Positions 49,719-59,900 of a DNA stretch of 64,000 nt are shown piece after piece. Positions within the stretch are counted from its first letter, which is position 1, and each line of letters begins with the position of its first letter. The notes beneath the pieces are model-generated. The model was not told where the DNA came from, did not search any database, and saw only the letters and a program-made list of their open reading frames with translations. The DNA lies in the NCBI RefSeq assembly GCF_001940455.1, contig NZ_MKQR01000026.1:554351-618350 (forward strand). Direction: 5' to 3'. This DNA is from Actinokineospora bangkokensis. GTDB lineage: Bacteria; Actinomycetota; Actinomycetes; Mycobacteriales; Pseudonocardiaceae. The translations under genes and the position numbers were made by a program.

Positions 49719-50717
49719 TCAGTCCCGGTAGCGGGCGGTCGGCGGGGTGGGGGGTTGGCCGGTGCTGGTGAGCCACTGGGTGTAGCTGCGGGTCCAGGAA
49801 CCCGACCCGATGGACTCGCGCAGCACCGCGTTGACGAAGCGGACCAGGTCCTCGCTCTGCTTGGCGATGCCGATGCCGTAGGGCTCCTCGGTGAAGCGCG
49901 GGCCGACCATCCGGACGTTGGGGTCCTGGGCGACCATGCCCGCCAGGATGGTGTCGTCGGTGGACACGGCCGCGACCTGGCCCTGCTGGAGCAGCACCAG
50001 GCAGTCGGACCAGTTGTCGACGGCCACCAGCTGCGGGCGGGCGGGGGCGGCGCTGAGCCGGTTGATCGAGGTGGAGCCCTTGGCCGCGCAGACCCGCTGC
50101 CCGCCGAGCTGGTCGACGCCCTGCACGCCGGAGGACTTCTCCACCAGGACCCGCTGGCCCGCGGTGTAGTAGACCTGGGAGAAGTTGATCTTCGCCCAGC
50201 GCTCGCAGGTGGCGGTCATGGTGCGCACGACCACGTCGACCTCGCCGCTGGTGATCGCGTCGATGCGCTCGGCGGAGGTGATGACCTTGAACTGGACCCG
50301 GCCGGGGTCGCCGAAGATGGCCTGGGCGATCTCGCGGACCCGGTCGATGTCGAAGCCCTGCAGGGCGTTGGTGGTGGGGTCGCGGAAGCCGAACAGGTAG
50401 GTGTTCTGGTCCACGCCCGCGATCAACCGGCCGCGGTCCTGGATGGCGCGCATCGTCGACCCCGCGGGCATGGCCCCCGGCGGCGGCAGGTCGGTGGGGC
50501 GCAGGCTGGCGGTGGGGTCGCACTGGGGGACGGGCGCGCCCCCCGCCGAGGTGGTGGCCGGGTTGAGCTCGACGCCCACCGGCACGGGGCGCTCGGCCGA
50601 GCGCACCCGCACCCGGTCCACGGGGGCGGCGCCCGCCGAGCACGCCGAGGCGGTCAGCGCCACCGCCACCGCCAGCACCGCGATCCCGCGCACGACCCCT
50701 CCCCTCCGTCCCTCCAT
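49719..50717 (-). CDS. glnH: Glutamate/aspartate-binding lipoprotein GlnH
   Basis: A 332-residue solute-binding lipoprotein. LTASACSAG is the lipobox (Cys26). The type 3 periplasmic-binding fold is seen in RLIAGVDQNTYLFGFRDP, LQGFDIDRVREIAQAIFGD, VDVVVRTMTATCERW and EEPYGIGIAKQSEDLVRFVN. In mycobacteria GlnH binds Glu/Asp and signals through GlnX to PknG; the same three-gene order here supports that role. It ends 3 bp before the pknG start. Confidence 0.9.
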   Translation of the reverse strand: MEGRRGGVVRGIAVLAVAVALTASACSAGAAPVDRVRVRSAERPVPVGVELNPATTSAGGAPVPQCDPTASLRPTDLPPPGAMPAGSTMRAIQDRGRLIAGVDQNTYLFGFRDPTTNALQGFDIDRVREIAQAIFGDPGRVQFKVITSAERIDAITSGEVDVVVRTMTATCERWAKINFSQVYYTAGQRVLVEKSSGVQGVDQLGGQRVCAAKGSTSINRLSAAPARPQLVAVDNWSDCLVLLQQGQVAAVSTDDTILAGMVAQDPNVRMVGPRFTEEPYGIGIAKQSEDLVRFVNAVLRESIGSGSWTRSYTQWLTSTGQPPTPPTARYRD

Positions 50718-50728
50718 GAATACCCGCC

Positions 50729-52030
50729 CTACCGGTACTCGCGCAGCCGTTGCCGGATCCCGGCCGAGATCCCGGCCGCGGCGACGACGGCGAGCGCGCC
50801 GAGGCCGGGCGCGAGCAGGGTGGTGGCCTGGGCGGCCCGCCCGGTCTGGGTGGCGAAGTCGGCGCGGGCGGCGTCGATGGCCTCGCGCAGGGCGTCGTCG
50901 AGCTCGGCGAAGGCGGTCGCGGACTCGCCGGTGGCGACCTCGACCGCCTCCTCGTACTGGCCGCCGTCGTCGAGGCCGCGCAGCTTGGTGTGCGCGTCGG
51001 CCCACCCGCGCGCGGCCTGCTCGGCGCGCCGCAGCTGCTCGTCGCCACCGCCGAGACCGCCCGCCTGCTCCAGCAGCGAACCGCCGCCGACCAGGGTGCC
51101 CGCGAGCTGGCGCCACTCCTGCTCGTAGCCCGACCCGTCGCCGCGGGCGACCAGGGTCAGCGTCTCGTCGGCGCGCGCCTTGAGGGCGTTGATGCGGGCG
51201 TGCACGAGCACGTCGGCCTGGCCGGAGCCGGTGCGCCTGGCGTCGTCGACGTGCCCCGCGGCCAGCAGCAGCACCACCGCCGACCAGGCCGCGGCGACCA
51301 CGACGGCGCCGGTGGCCACCAGCATCCCGACGTTGAGCAGCCGGTTCGTCCGCCGGGTGAGCCAGCGCTGCGCGGCGCCCAGCGCCAGCAGCAGGGCCGC
51401 GGCGAGCGCGAGCGGCCCCCAGGGCGGCGCGGTGGCCTCGTCCTGGGCGGCGCGCAGCCGCTGGTAGTCGATGCCGTACAGCTGCTCGGCGGCGGTGAGG
51501 AGCTTCGAGCGCATCAGCCCGGAGGCCTCGCGCAGGTAGGCCGCGCCCGCCGGGAAGCCCTGCCGGTTGTTGGCGCGCGCGGTCTCGACCAGGCCGGTGT
51601 AGACGGGCAGCTGCTGGGACAGGGTGCTCACGTGGGCGGCGGCCACCGGGTCGGCGCCCACGTCGGCGGACGCGGCGGCGAGGGCGTCGCCCGCCTGCGC
51701 GATGTCGGCCTCGTAGCGGGCGCGCAGGTCGGGGGGCTCGACACCGCCCGAGAGGAACGCGCTCGCGGCCGTCGCGTCGGCGTCGGAGAGGGAGCGGAAC
51801 ACCTGCTGGGCGGCGGAGGTGAGCGGTTCGCGCTGGGTCACCAGCTCGTCGAGGGTGTCCTGCTTGTCCTGGGCGGCGAGGGCCCCGACGACCCCGGTGA
51901 CGACGGTGAGCACCAGCAGCAGCGCCCAGACCAGGGACAGTCTGCCGGGGGTGGTCGTGGCGGAGCGCGCGACCCGCCGCAGCGCGGAGGGCGCGGCGGC
52001 GTCCGGCGCGGCCACCGTCTCTACACCCAT
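50729..52030 (-). CDS. glnX: GlnX, membrane sensor partner of GlnH and PknG
   Basis: The 433-residue protein has membrane segments near residues 31-53, 207-224, 236-262 and 410-430, with two helical external domains between them (DKQDTLDELVTQREPLTSAA, and GHVDDARRTGSGQADVLVHA onward). This tandem four-helix-bundle layout matches mycobacterial GlnX (Rv0412c-type). It should relay GlnH occupancy across the membrane to PknG. First gene of the operon; ATG 12 bp upstream of glnH in operon order. Confidence 0.87.
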   Translation of the reverse strand: MGVETVAAPDAAAPSALRRVARSATTTPGRLSLVWALLLVLTVVTGVVGALAAQDKQDTLDELVTQREPLTSAAQQVFRSLSDADATAASAFLSGGVEPPDLRARYEADIAQAGDALAAASADVGADPVAAAHVSTLSQQLPVYTGLVETARANNRQGFPAGAAYLREASGLMRSKLLTAAEQLYGIDYQRLRAAQDEATAPPWGPLALAAALLLALGAAQRWLTRRTNRLLNVGMLVATGAVVVAAAWSAVVLLLAAGHVDDARRTGSGQADVLVHARINALKARADETLTLVARGDGSGYEQEWRQLAGTLVGGGSLLEQAGGLGGGDEQLRRAEQAARGWADAHTKLRGLDDGGQYEEAVEVATGESATAFAELDDALREAIDAARADFATQTGRAAQATTLLAPGLGALAVVAAAGISAGIRQRLREYR

Positions 52031-52084
52031 GGCGGCACAGTCAACCGCACCGGACCGGCCCTGACGACCTCATCCCCCGCGCGG

Positions 52085-53242
52085 TTACCCGGCTGTGACA
52101 CCGCTGCGCCGTCCCACCGCACCGGGCACGCGCGCGGCCAACCCCGCCGCCACCGCGGCCAGCGCGGCGAAGAGGGCGAACGCCGCCCAGGGCGCCCCGA
52201 GCAGGTACCCCACGACCAGGGAGACCACGACGCCCCCCGCGTTGCCCGCCAGCCACAGCAGCGCCGTCGTCGTGCCCGCCGAGGCGCCCCGGGTGCGCTC
52301 CACGTGCGACAGCGCCACCGGCAGCGCGGCCAGCAGCAGGAACCCGATCGGCAAGGCCGCGGCGATCCCCGTGCCCACGCCCGGCACTGCGGCCAGCACC
52401 ACGCAGGCCACCGCGGTGACAACCCCCGTGACCACCAACGCGGCGGGCTCGGCACCACGCCGAACGGCCAGCGGTGGCACGACAACGCATCCCGCGATGC
52501 CCGCCACCAACATCACCAGCATGAGCACCCCCGAGGTGTCAGCGCTGACCCCCGCGGGCTTGAGCAGCGGCTCCAACCAGGTGGCCAGGGACACGAACAC
52601 CCCCATCCCCGCGAAGACCACCACCGACAGCAGCGGCACCCCCGGCTCCCGCCACACCGCGCGCAACGCGGGCGGGTGCTCGACCTCGATCGCGAACGGC
52701 GCCGCCACGCGCAGGGCGAACAGCGCCACCACGCAGGTCAGCACGGTGAACCCGGCCCCGACCAGCACCACCGCCCGCACGTCGTCGGGGATCGCCGTCC
52801 CCACCCCGATGGCCACGATCATGCCGACGTAGGTGGCCCCGGCCCCCACCGAGATCCCCAGCGGGCGGTGGCGTGGTTCGAGGTAGGCGGCGGCGACCCG
52901 GGTGATGGCGTTGGCCGTGAGCGGCTGGGCCAGGGCGGCGAGGACCTGCCCGACCAGTGCCGCCCAGTACGCGTCGACGCCCGCGCGCAGCAGGGCACCC
53001 GCGCCGAGCAGCACCGCGGCGAGGGCGAGCGCCGGGCGCAGCCGGGTGTCGAGCAGCGTGCCCGCCGGGACGCTGAGCAGCACGAACAGCAGCGGGAACA
53101 GGTTGGCCAACCAGCCGACGGCGGTCTCGGTGACGCCGAAGTGCGCGGCCGTCGCGGTGGTGATGGCCGCGTAGGCGAGCCAGCAGACCTGGCTCGCGAC
53201 GCCGAGGGCGGCGAAGGCGAGGACGACCGACCAGCGGGACAC
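52085..53242 (-). CDS. MFS transporter (CynX/NimT-like layout)
   Basis: A 385-residue protein with about twelve hydrophobic segments, from SRWSVVLAFAALGVASQVCWLAYAAI to LFAALAAVAAGLAARVPGA. The loop PAGTLLDTRLRPALALAA stands for the MFS 2/3 signature. The GTG at 53240-53242 begins right before the first helix; the longer frame reads an Arg-rich leader without transporter character. The substrate is unknown. It is divergent from the secreted-protein/two-component genes at 53463. Confidence 0.78.
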   Translation of the reverse strand: MSRWSVVLAFAALGVASQVCWLAYAAITTATAAHFGVTETAVGWLANLFPLLFVLLSVPAGTLLDTRLRPALALAAVLLGAGALLRAGVDAYWAALVGQVLAALAQPLTANAITRVAAAYLEPRHRPLGISVGAGATYVGMIVAIGVGTAIPDDVRAVVLVGAGFTVLTCVVALFALRVAAPFAIEVEHPPALRAVWREPGVPLLSVVVFAGMGVFVSLATWLEPLLKPAGVSADTSGVLMLVMLVAGIAGCVVVPPLAVRRGAEPAALVVTGVVTAVACVVLAAVPGVGTGIAAALPIGFLLLAALPVALSHVERTRGASAGTTTALLWLAGNAGGVVVSLVVGYLLGAPWAAFALFAALAAVAAGLAARVPGAVGRRSGVTAG

Positions 53243-53462
53243 GGGCCACAGTCTCGACTCGGGCCGCGTCCGCGCACAACCCCGTCCCCGGCACCACTGC
53301 CTGCCGCCCTCCCACGCACCCCGTCCCCTCGGCGCGTTCGCCGGTGTCCCGCGGTCGGTCCTTACAGAACCCGAACATTCCCCGATCAGTCGATTCACCT
53401 CGCCCCGGCAGTGTGGGTCCGGTCAGCAGGGAGAACGACCCAGGACGAAGGAGGACGGGACC

Positions 53463-53873
53463 ATGCGCACCCCCGGGTGGAAGGTCATCAGCGGCGTGGT
53501 GGTGACGGGCGCGCTCGGCGCGGCGCTCGGCACCGGCGTGGCGGCGGCGGAGCCCGCGCAGGCGCCGCCGAGCACGCCGGTCACCATCACGCTCAGCCCG
53601 GAGCAGGTGGCGGCCCTGTGCACGCAGCGGGTGCCGCGCCTGGAGAAGCGGATCGAGGCGCTGTCCACGCGGATCAGCGGGGACGCGTCGGTGCGCGGCT
53701 CGACGGCGTGGTTGACCGCGCGGGCGGAGAAGGAGCGCGCTGCCGGGCGCACCGCCATCGCGGACGCCCTGCAGCAGCGGGCGGAGCGCAGGGCCGAGCG
53801 TGGGCCGCAGCTCGACCAGCTGAAGCAGCGCGTGGCGACATTCCGCGACCGGTACTGCGGGGAGGCGGGGTGA
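53463..53873 (+). CDS. Secreted helical protein upstream of a two-component system
   Basis: A 136-residue protein with a signal peptide (VISGVVVTGALGAALGTGVAAA, cleavage near residue 30) and a mature part of about 106 residues that is nearly all charged helix (CTQRVPRLEKRIEALSTRIS, RAEKERAAGRTAIADALQQR, DQLKQRVATFRDRYCGEAG). Two cysteines, near the start and the end of the mature part, could form a disulfide. AGGAGGACGGGACC precedes the ATG. No family recognised. It overlaps the lipoprotein gene by 4 bp and so belongs with the two-component genes. Confidence 0.7.
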   Translation: MRTPGWKVISGVVVTGALGAALGTGVAAAEPAQAPPSTPVTITLSPEQVAALCTQRVPRLEKRIEALSTRISGDASVRGSTAWLTARAEKERAAGRTAIADALQQRAERRAERGPQLDQLKQRVATFRDRYCGEAG

Positions 53874-54049
53874 AGCGCGGCGTGATGGCGGTCGCGGTGC
53901 TGCTCGCCTGCGTGGGGTGCCGCGACGCGGGCGGCCCGGCACCGGCGCCCGGGGTGGGCCCCGGATCGGGGTCCGGGTCCGTGGAGCAGGAACTCGGCTC
54001 CATCGAATCCACTGTGGATTCCATGGAGTCCGAGCTGGCGGGCGACTAG
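53870..54049 (+). CDS. 59-residue lipoprotein upstream of a response regulator
   Basis: The protein starts at a GTG overlapping the previous stop (GTGA). MKRGVMAVAVLLACVGCRDA is a lipoprotein signal with Cys18 as the likely modified residue. The mature part is a Gly/Ser/Pro linker followed by one acidic helix (VEQELGSIESTVDSMESELA). It ends 9 bp before the response-regulator gene. Its position suggests a ligand or accessory of the sensor kinase, which is inference. Confidence 0.65.
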   Translation: MKRGVMAVAVLLACVGCRDAGGPAPAPGVGPGSGSGSVEQELGSIESTVDSMESELAGD

Positions 54050-54058
54050 GGTGCGCGC

Positions 54059-54739
54059 GTGCAGACACCCCGCGGGCTGGTGCTGGTCGTCGAGGACGAC
54101 CCGGCCATCGCCGAGCTGGTGACCCTCTACCTGCGCCGGGACGGCTTCGGCGTGCGGGTGGAGCGCGACGGGGCGGCCGCCCTGGCGGCGGTGCGCGAGG
54201 CCAGGCCCGCCGTGGTCGTGCTCGACATCGGCCTGCCCGGGATGGACGGCATCGAGGTGTGCCGGGCGCTGCGGGAGGGCGGCGACTGGACCCCGGTCCT
54301 GTTCGTCACCGCCCGCGACGACGAGGTCGACCGGGTGCTCGGGCTGGAGCTGGGGGCCGACGACTACGTCAGCAAGCCGTTCAGCCCGCGGGAGCTGGTC
54401 GCCCGCGTCCGCTCGGTGCTGCGCCGGGCGGCGAGCGGCCCCGCCCGGCCGGAGGTCCTGCGCGCGGGTGAGCTGCGGCTCGACCCGGGGCAGCGGCGGG
54501 CGTGGTGCGGCGAGGCGGAGCTGCGGCTGACCCCCACCGAGTTCGACCTGCTCGCCCACCTGGTGCGCTCGCCGGGGCAGGTGTTCGAGCGGGCGGAGCT
54601 GCTCGGTGCGGTGTGGGGGTACGCCGCGGCGGCGGGCACCCGCACGGTGGACGTCCACATCGCCCAGCTGCGGGCGAAGCTCGCCCCGCGGACGCCCATC
54701 CGGACCGTCCGGGGCGTGGGCTACTCGATCGAGCCCTGA
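54059..54739 (+). CDS. OmpR-family response regulator
   Basis: The 226-residue regulator has an N-terminal receiver (acidic pair Asp13-Asp14, phospho-acceptor Asp56 in VVLDIGLPGMDG, FVTARDD, and Lys in YVSKPFSP) and a C-terminal winged helix (LTPTEFDLLAHLVRSPGQVF, then TRTVDVHIAQLRAKL and RTVRGVGYSIEP). It is 9 bp upstream of the histidine kinase gene. Targets are unknown; its own operon is a natural candidate. GTG start. Confidence 0.93.
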   Translation: MQTPRGLVLVVEDDPAIAELVTLYLRRDGFGVRVERDGAAALAAVREARPAVVVLDIGLPGMDGIEVCRALREGGDWTPVLFVTARDDEVDRVLGLELGADDYVSKPFSPRELVARVRSVLRRAASGPARPEVLRAGELRLDPGQRRAWCGEAELRLTPTEFDLLAHLVRSPGQVFERAELLGAVWGYAAAAGTRTVDVHIAQLRAKLAPRTPIRTVRGVGYSIEP

Positions 54740-54748
54740 GGAGCCCGG

Positions 54749-56113
54749 ATGCGCTTGGCGGTGCGGATCACCCTGGTGTGCCTGCTGGTCGCGGCCGTGG
54801 TCGCGCTGGTCGGCGGGCTGGTGTCGGCGCGGCTGGTGGCCACCACCGCCCGCGAGGCCACCCAGCGCACGCTGTCCGACCAGGCGGACGTGCTGGCGGA
54901 CCAGGCGCTCGACAGCGCAGTGGGGCTGCGCCGGGTCGTCGACGTCCTGCGCGGGCAGGGCATCTCGGTGGTGGTGGCCCGGGGCGGGCGGGTGCTCGGC
55001 GGCGACGGCGCGGCGGTGGTGGCGGCCCGGCGGGCGGGGCTGCTGTCGGCCGCCGGGCCGGTGCACGCGGTCGAGGGGGTGGGCGCGGACGCCTTGCTCG
55101 TGGAGGTCCGCCAGACCCCGGGCGGCAGCTTCGCCCTGGTGCGGGAGGCCGAGGCGGCGCAGGTGGCGCGGCAGCAGCTGGTCCGCAACATCGTGGTGGC
55201 GCTGGCCATCGGCGTCCTGGTGGCGACGGCGGCCGGTGCGCTGCTGGCGGCGCTGCTGTCCCGACCGCTGCGGCGCACCGCGGGGCTGGCCACGGCGATG
55301 ACCGCGGGCAGGCGCGACCTGCGGGTGCCGGTGGAGGGGCCGCGGGAGGTGGCGGAGGTGGCGTCGTCGGTCAACGGGCTGGCCGACGCCCTCCAGCGCA
55401 CCGAGGCCCGCCAGCGCGACTTCCTGCTGGCGGTCTCGCACGAGCTGCGCACCCCGCTCACCGCCGTGCGCGGGTTCGCCGAGGGCCTGGCCGACGGCGT
55501 CCTCTCCGGCGACGAGGCCGAGGAGGCGGGCCGGGTCATCGAGACCGAGTCCCAGCGCCTGCACCAGATGATCGCGGACCTGATCGACCTGGCCAGGCTC
55601 GGCACCGACGAGTTCCGCCTCGACCTCGGCCCGGTCGACCTGCACCTGCTGGTGGTCGAGGCGGCCGAGGTGTGGTCGGCCCGTTGCGCGGCCGCGGGCG
55701 TGGCGTTCCACACCGAACTACCGCCGCAGCACCCCGTCGTCACCGGCGACCACCAGCGGCTGCGCCAAGTCGTCGACGGGTTGGCCGAGAACGCCCTGCG
55801 CGTCACCCCGCGCGGTCAGCCCGTGGTCCTCGCCCTGCGCACCACCGCCACCACCGCCACCCTCGAACTCCGCGACGGCGGGCCCGGCCTCGCCCCCGAG
55901 GACTACCCGCTGGCCTTCGACCGGGGGGTCCTCAACGCCAAGTACGCGGCCACCCGCCCAGTGGGCACGGGCATCGGGCTGGCCCTCGTGCACGGCCTCG
56001 TCAGCCGCATGGGGGGCACCACCACCGCGGGCCCCGCGCCGGAAGGGGGTGCGTGCTTCACCGTCGACCTGCCCGTGGCCGAACCGCTCCGACCGCCGCC
56101 GCCCGCGCGCTGA
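54749..56113 (+). CDS. Sensor histidine kinase
   Basis: A 454-residue kinase with two membrane segments (about 5-28 and 143-170) around an external domain of roughly 115 residues, a HAMP domain (LSRPLRRTAGLATAMTAGRR), the H box SHELRTPLTAVRG (His231) and the ATPase domain (N box LAENALRVTP, G1 LRDGGPGL, G2 GTGIGLALV). There is no PAS domain, so sensing is by the external domain, where the co-encoded secreted protein and lipoprotein could act. It converges on phoU across a perfect terminator. Confidence 0.93.
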   Translation: MRLAVRITLVCLLVAAVVALVGGLVSARLVATTAREATQRTLSDQADVLADQALDSAVGLRRVVDVLRGQGISVVVARGGRVLGGDGAAVVAARRAGLLSAAGPVHAVEGVGADALLVEVRQTPGGSFALVREAEAAQVARQQLVRNIVVALAIGVLVATAAGALLAALLSRPLRRTAGLATAMTAGRRDLRVPVEGPREVAEVASSVNGLADALQRTEARQRDFLLAVSHELRTPLTAVRGFAEGLADGVLSGDEAEEAGRVIETESQRLHQMIADLIDLARLGTDEFRLDLGPVDLHLLVVEAAEVWSARCAAAGVAFHTELPPQHPVVTGDHQRLRQVVDGLAENALRVTPRGQPVVLALRTTATTATLELRDGGPGLAPEDYPLAFDRGVLNAKYAATRPVGTGIGLALVHGLVSRMGGTTTAGPAPEGGACFTVDLPVAEPLRPPPPAR

Positions 56114-56124
56114 CCCTGGACCCA

Positions 56125-56160
56125 CCACAGGGGACGGTCCACATGGACCGTCCCCTGTGG
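56125..56160. terminator. Bidirectional hairpin terminator
   Basis: CCACAGGGGACGGTCCA pairs perfectly with TGGACCGTCCCCTGTGG around a 2-nt loop, between the convergent histidine kinase and phoU genes. Confidence 0.85.
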
Positions 56161-56168
56161 AGGAGAAC

Positions 56169-56831
56169 TCAGAGTTCCTCGTCCCCCGAGCCCGGCATCC
56201 GACCGGTCACCACGAACACGACCCGCTTCGCCACCGACACGGCGTGGTCGGCGTAGCGCTCGTAGAACCGGCCCAGCAGCGTCACGTCCACCGCGCTCGC
56301 GACGCCGTGCGGCCAGTCGCGGTCCATGATCACGGTGAACAGGTGGCGGTGCAGGTCGTCCATCTCGTCGTCGGCGTCCTCCAGGGCGCGGGCGGCCTCG
56401 ACGTCCTGGGAGCGGATGACCTCCTCGGCGCCGCGGGCGAGCTGGACGGCGACCCGGCCCATCTCGGCGAAGTAGCCCTTCACCGGCTCGGGGAGCACGG
56501 GGCTGGGGTGGCGGCGGCGGGCGGCCTTGGCCACGTGCAGGGCGAGGTCGCCCATGCGCTCCAGGGACTCCGCGGCGTGGATGGCGGCGAGCACGGTCCG
56601 CAGGTCGGTGGCGACCGGGGCCTGCAGGGCCAGCAGCGCGTAGGCGTGCTCCTCGCAGGCCGAGCGGGCGTCGTCGATCGCCTCGTCGCCGGTGATCACC
56701 TGCTCGGCCAGCCCCAGGTCGGCGTCGAGCAGGGCCTGGGTGGCGGACGCCATCGCCTCGGCGACCATCCGGCACATGTCCGCCAGGTCGTCGGCAAGCT
56801 TGCCGAGCTGGTCTTGGTAAGCCTCGCGCAT
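56169..56831 (-). CDS. phoU: PhoU phosphate-signalling protein
   Basis: A 220-residue protein with two PhoU three-helix repeats. The metal-binding/active helices carry [17 protein letters not shown] (ExxxRxGD-like, first repeat) and [17 protein letters not shown] (second repeat, D and H conserved). PhoU restrains phosphate uptake and signals phosphate sufficiency to the PhoR-type kinase. No pst genes are in the window. ATG at 56829-56831; the longer frame lacks a ribosome binding site. Confidence 0.93.
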   Translation of the reverse strand: MREAYQDQLGKLADDLADMCRMVAEAMASATQALLDADLGLAEQVITGDEAIDDARSACEEHAYALLALQAPVATDLRTVLAAIHAAESLERMGDLALHVAKAARRRHPSPVLPEPVKGYFAEMGRVAVQLARGAEEVIRSQDVEAARALEDADDEMDDLHRHLFTVIMDRDWPHGVASAVDVTLLGRFYERYADHAVSVAKRVVFVVTGRMPGSGDEEL

Positions 56832-56927
56832 GCCGGTCAGCGTAAACCGCCGCGTGCCCGCCCACCCCAGCGCAGGGTGAACCGGAGATGAACCCACCGC
56901 ATCAATGCAGCTCGGCGGGAGGTCCGG

Positions 56928-59900
56928 TCAGGCGCAGGTGACGTCCCCGGCGTTGACCGTGGACAGGTCGCCGGGCAGCTCCTCCTGGGCGGGGGGCGCG
57001 GTGCCGCCCGCGGCGCCGGGCTTGACGACCTTGCCGTCGAACTCGGGGCCGAGGACGAGCACCAGGGCCGAGCCCGCGCCCTGGTCGAGCTCCAGGGTGG
57101 CGGACGGGACGGCGGAGGCGAGCGCCTGCGCCTGGGCCTCGTGGCCCTTGCCGTAGCGGATGGTCGTCTTCTGCACCGGCACCGGGGAGGCGCCCGCGGC
57201 CACGACGGTGAAGCCGTAGCCGGTCAGCGACTCCGCGGTGCGCCGGGCGATGCCGCCGATGGTGCTGCCGCCGTTGAGCACCTGGATCTTGAGCGTCTTC
57301 GGGTCGACCGGCTCGGCCTGCTGCTGGCGCAGCGGGGCGGGCTGCGGGGTGGCGGCGCCGCCCTGCTGCTCGCCGGGCAGCGACTGGTTGCCGCGCACCG
57401 CGGCGAACAGGGCCTTGTTGTCGTCGGCGCGCAGCACCTCGTTGCCCCGGTCGTTGGCGTAGCCGGTGGTCGGCACGGTCACGAAGGTGACCTTGCCCGC
57501 CTGCAGGCCCTGCAGCGAGCGGCCCAGGGTGAGCAGCGAGTCGAGGGTGATGCCGTCGCCGAAGGTGGAGCGGGCGAAGGCGCCGGTGAACGAGGTCAGC
57601 TTGCCCGGGTCGAGCAGGACGTTGCCGGACATGGCCTTGCGCAGCAGCGAGGACAGGAACCGCTGCTGGCGCTTGATGCGGCCGTAGTCGGAGGTGGGGT
57701 CGCCCTTGACGTGGCGGGCGCGGACGAAGTTGAGCGCCTGGTCGCCCTTGAGCAGCACGTCGGTGCCCGGGTCCTTGACGATCCAGGTGTTGAGCAGGGT
57801 GTCGAACATGGGCTTCTCGACGCAGACGTCGACCCCGTCCACGGCGTCGACCATGCCCTTGAAGCCCTCGAAGTTGATGCCGATGAACCGGGTGATCTGC
57901 AGGCCGGAGAGCTCCTGCACCACCTTGGTCATGCACAGCGGCCCGCCGAACTGGTAGGCGGTGTTCATCTTCGCCGACTTCTGCCCCGGCACGACCTCGC
58001 CGGTGTAGCTGTTGGTGGCGGGGTCGAAGCGCTCGCAGTCGGGCCGCTTGATCTCCAGGTCGCGGGGGAAGGACACCACCACGACGCGGGAGCGGTCAGC
58101 CGGGACGTGGGCGACCATCACCGTGTCCGAGCGGGCGCCGGGGACGGTCTCGGCGGTGCCGACGCCCTCCTCCTCGGTGGCGCCCTCGCGGGTGTCGGAG
58201 CCGACGAGCAGGAAGTTCTCGTCGCCGCGCTGCCCGGCGGCGTCGGTGATCGACGCCGAGTCCGGGTCGAGCGCGCGCACGTCGGCGATGCTGTCGTTGG
58301 CCCACTTGGTGAAGCCCCAGCCCACCCCGGTCGCGGCGAAGACCAGCACGGCGACCACGGCGGCGGCGGCGCGGGCGGCGACCACCCGCCGGTCGCGCTG
58401 CACCGGCACCTCGACGGCGGGTTCCGGCTCGTCGGCCTCGGGCTCGGCCGGGCGCGGCTCGGCGGCGGGGGCCGCCGCGTCCAGCTCGACGAGCACCGGC
58501 TCACCCAGGATGAACTCGGTGACGGCCTCGTCGGGGGCGGGCTGCTCGGGCTCGGGCTGCTCGGGTTCGGCTCCCGCGGCGGCGGGGGTGGCGGCGAGGA
58601 CGTCGGTGACCTCGGCCGGGTCGGCTACCGCTTCCGTCCGAACAGTCCGCGCTTGCGCTTCCGGGCCACTTTTGGAGTCGACATCAAAGTCAACCACCTC
58701 CTCCGGCTCGGAGCCGGGCACCCGCCCGAGCTCGGAGAGGCGCTCGTCCATCTCGTCGTCTTCCGCGGCGAACGGGTTCAGCTTGAGCTTCTTCGCCTTG
58801 CGCGCGCGCTCCTCGGCGGCGAGCTCGTCGTGCACGGCGGAGAACCGGGCGAGGGTCTGGTCGACCCGCCGCCGCTTCTGCACCGCCTCGCCGATCGGCT
58901 CCATCTCGGTGGTCATGCCGATCGCCTCGGCCGGGGAGACCCCCGGCGGCGGCGTCAGCGCGACCCCCCGCTCGCCGTCCTCCTCGGGCGGCTGCGGCGG
59001 CATCGACGACTGCCCCGGCGGCTGCTGGCGCGGGATGCGCGGCCCCTCGCCGGTCGGCAGCCCGGGGGCGTCCGGGCGCGGGTAGGAGTCACCGGTGGGC
59101 AACCCGGCAGAACCGGGCCGCGGGTGCGAGTCGCCGGGGGTGGGCCTGCGGAAGGCGCCCGTGCCACCGGCGGGCGGGGCGTCGGCGTCCGGGCGGCGGG
59201 GGCCACCGGGGCGGGGCCGCGGACCCGTGCCGGGCCGGGGACCGGCGTCCGGGCGCGGGTAAGCGCCGGTGCCGTTGGTCGGGATGCCCTCAGCGTCCGG
59301 ACGCGGGTACGAATCGCCAGGCGCCGGACGCCGGAACGCACCGGTTCCGTTGGTCGGAATGCCCTCAGCGTCCGGACGCGGGTACGAATCGCCGGGCGCG
59401 GGGCGCCGGAACGCACCGGTTCCGTTGGTCGGGATGCCCTCAGCGTCCGGACGCGGATACGAATCGCCGGGCGCGGGGCGGCGGCCGTTGGGCATGCCCT
59501 CCGCGCCGGGACGCGGGTAGGAGTCGCCGGGCGCGGGACGCCGGAACGCGCCGGTGCCGTTCGCCGGGATGCCCTCGGCGTCCGGGCGCGGGTAGGAATC
59601 GCCAGGTGCCGGGCGCCGGAACGCGCCGGTCCCGTTCGGCGGCAGGTCGGGTCGCGGGTGCGCGCCGGTGCCGGGGCGCCGCAGGCCACCGGGCACGCCC
59701 TCGGCACCTGGTGCCGGGCGTCGGCCGCCGTCCGCGTCGAGGTCGTCGGGTCCGGGCCTGCGCAGCGCGCCGGTGCCGCCCGCGGGCAGGCCTTCGGCGT
59801 CCGGGCGCGGGTACGAGTCACCCGGGCGCCGGGCGCCGGGCGGGTGGGGGTCGTCGTGCCCGGGGCGGCGCAGGGCGCCGGTGCCGTTGGGGGGCCTGCG

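Noticed and set aside
54059-56113. Calling the two-component system PhoP/PhoR or RegX3/SenX3 because phoU is adjacent
   Set aside because: phoU is convergent beyond a strong terminator rather than divergent or co-directional, and the kinase lacks the PAS domain of SenX3.
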